From Panorpa germanica (taxonomy: Eukaryota > Arthropoda > Insecta > Mecoptera > Panorpidae), in NCBI GenBank assembly GCA_963678705.1, contig OY783203.1, forward strand, positions 45,198,347-45,262,346: DNA of 64,000 nucleotides, written 5' to 3'. The notes beneath the pieces were generated by a model that was not told the origin of the DNA, did no database searches, and saw only the letters and a program-made list of their open reading frames with translations. A program made the translations under genes and the position numbers. This document shows positions 63,636-64,000 of this stretch, piece by piece (the stretch's first letter is position 1; every line of letters starts with the position of its first letter).

Positions 63636-64000
63636 TAAATTATTTTTACCAAAAATTTTGTTTTATTTGTCCATTTAGCAATCGAAATTATTCTCCCTCA
63701 ATTTGGTTTGTAAGCTCTAATTCTGAGAATTGGTATGATATCAGCTTAAATGATACCTTAAAAGAAAGGCTAATAAGGCAAAAAGGTTTGAAGGATCGAA
63801 GCCATTTTATTTATTTTTCTAAATGCCACACAAACTATAAAAGGCGTCTAGTATTTTTTTTAAATAACACAGATGCTTGGAACTTGCTTGGTTTATTAGA
63901 TTAGGTACATATCTGAAAAACCCAAAAGAATAGAACAATTACCATACCAACTTAAGTTAGGGCACTATTGGCATTTAACTGTCAGAAATTAGATTTTTTT

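Overview
The window looks like an insect nuclear contig, most likely lepidopteran. It is strongly AT-rich, its genes have many small GT-AG introns, all recognisable proteins are animal ones, and it carries tRNA-derived SINEs, mariner remnants, MITEs and a Helitron-type 3' end. The lepidopteran assignment is an inference; no marker was searched.

Region 1 (1-33.5 kb) is gene-poor. I could not support any host exon there. It holds a decayed mariner element (3.1-3.9 kb), an internally deleted second mariner (25.9-26.6 kb), at least nine copies of one SINE family (one with a clean 12-bp target-site duplication at 15.2-15.8 kb), several short inverted-repeat elements, a probable LINE remnant, and an unusual density of the octamer TACGAGTA/TACTCGTA.

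Region 2 (34.1-39.6 kb, + strand) is one gene of at least 11 coding exons, whose 5' end I did not find. It encodes a class V aminotransferase (cysteine desulfurase-like) domain, a ~450-residue low-complexity linker and a TtcA-like PP-loop ATPase domain in one chain. The PLP lysine is kept, but the Cys-rich motif of the first domain, the PP-loop Asp, the DD pair and the Fe-S cysteines of the second domain are replaced or deleted, while the reading frame is intact. It looks like a conserved double pseudoenzyme, and is the most interesting item in the window.

Region 3 (41.7-46.9 kb) is a 5.2-kb nested repeat. Two 635-bp TIR elements in opposite orientation flank two opposed arrays of a ~146-bp tandem repeat, a Helitron-like 3' terminus, and a decayed copy of intron plus exon 3 of the region 2 gene.

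Region 4 (48.4-52.3 kb, + strand) is a complete 15-exon gene for ERdj5/DNAJC10: signal peptide, J domain, thioredoxin domains with CSHC, CPPC, CHHC and CHHC motifs, and C-terminal HDEL.

Region 5 (52.3-57.4 kb) is AT-rich and non-coding, with a long (TA)n microsatellite. Region 6 (57.4-61.5 kb, - strand) is the 3' part of an NMDA-type ionotropic glutamate receptor gene (end of the amino-terminal domain, ligand-binding domain, pore, and a 500-residue cytoplasmic tail), convergent with DNAJC10. Its 5' exons lie upstream, probably beyond the window. The genes show no functional link to each other.
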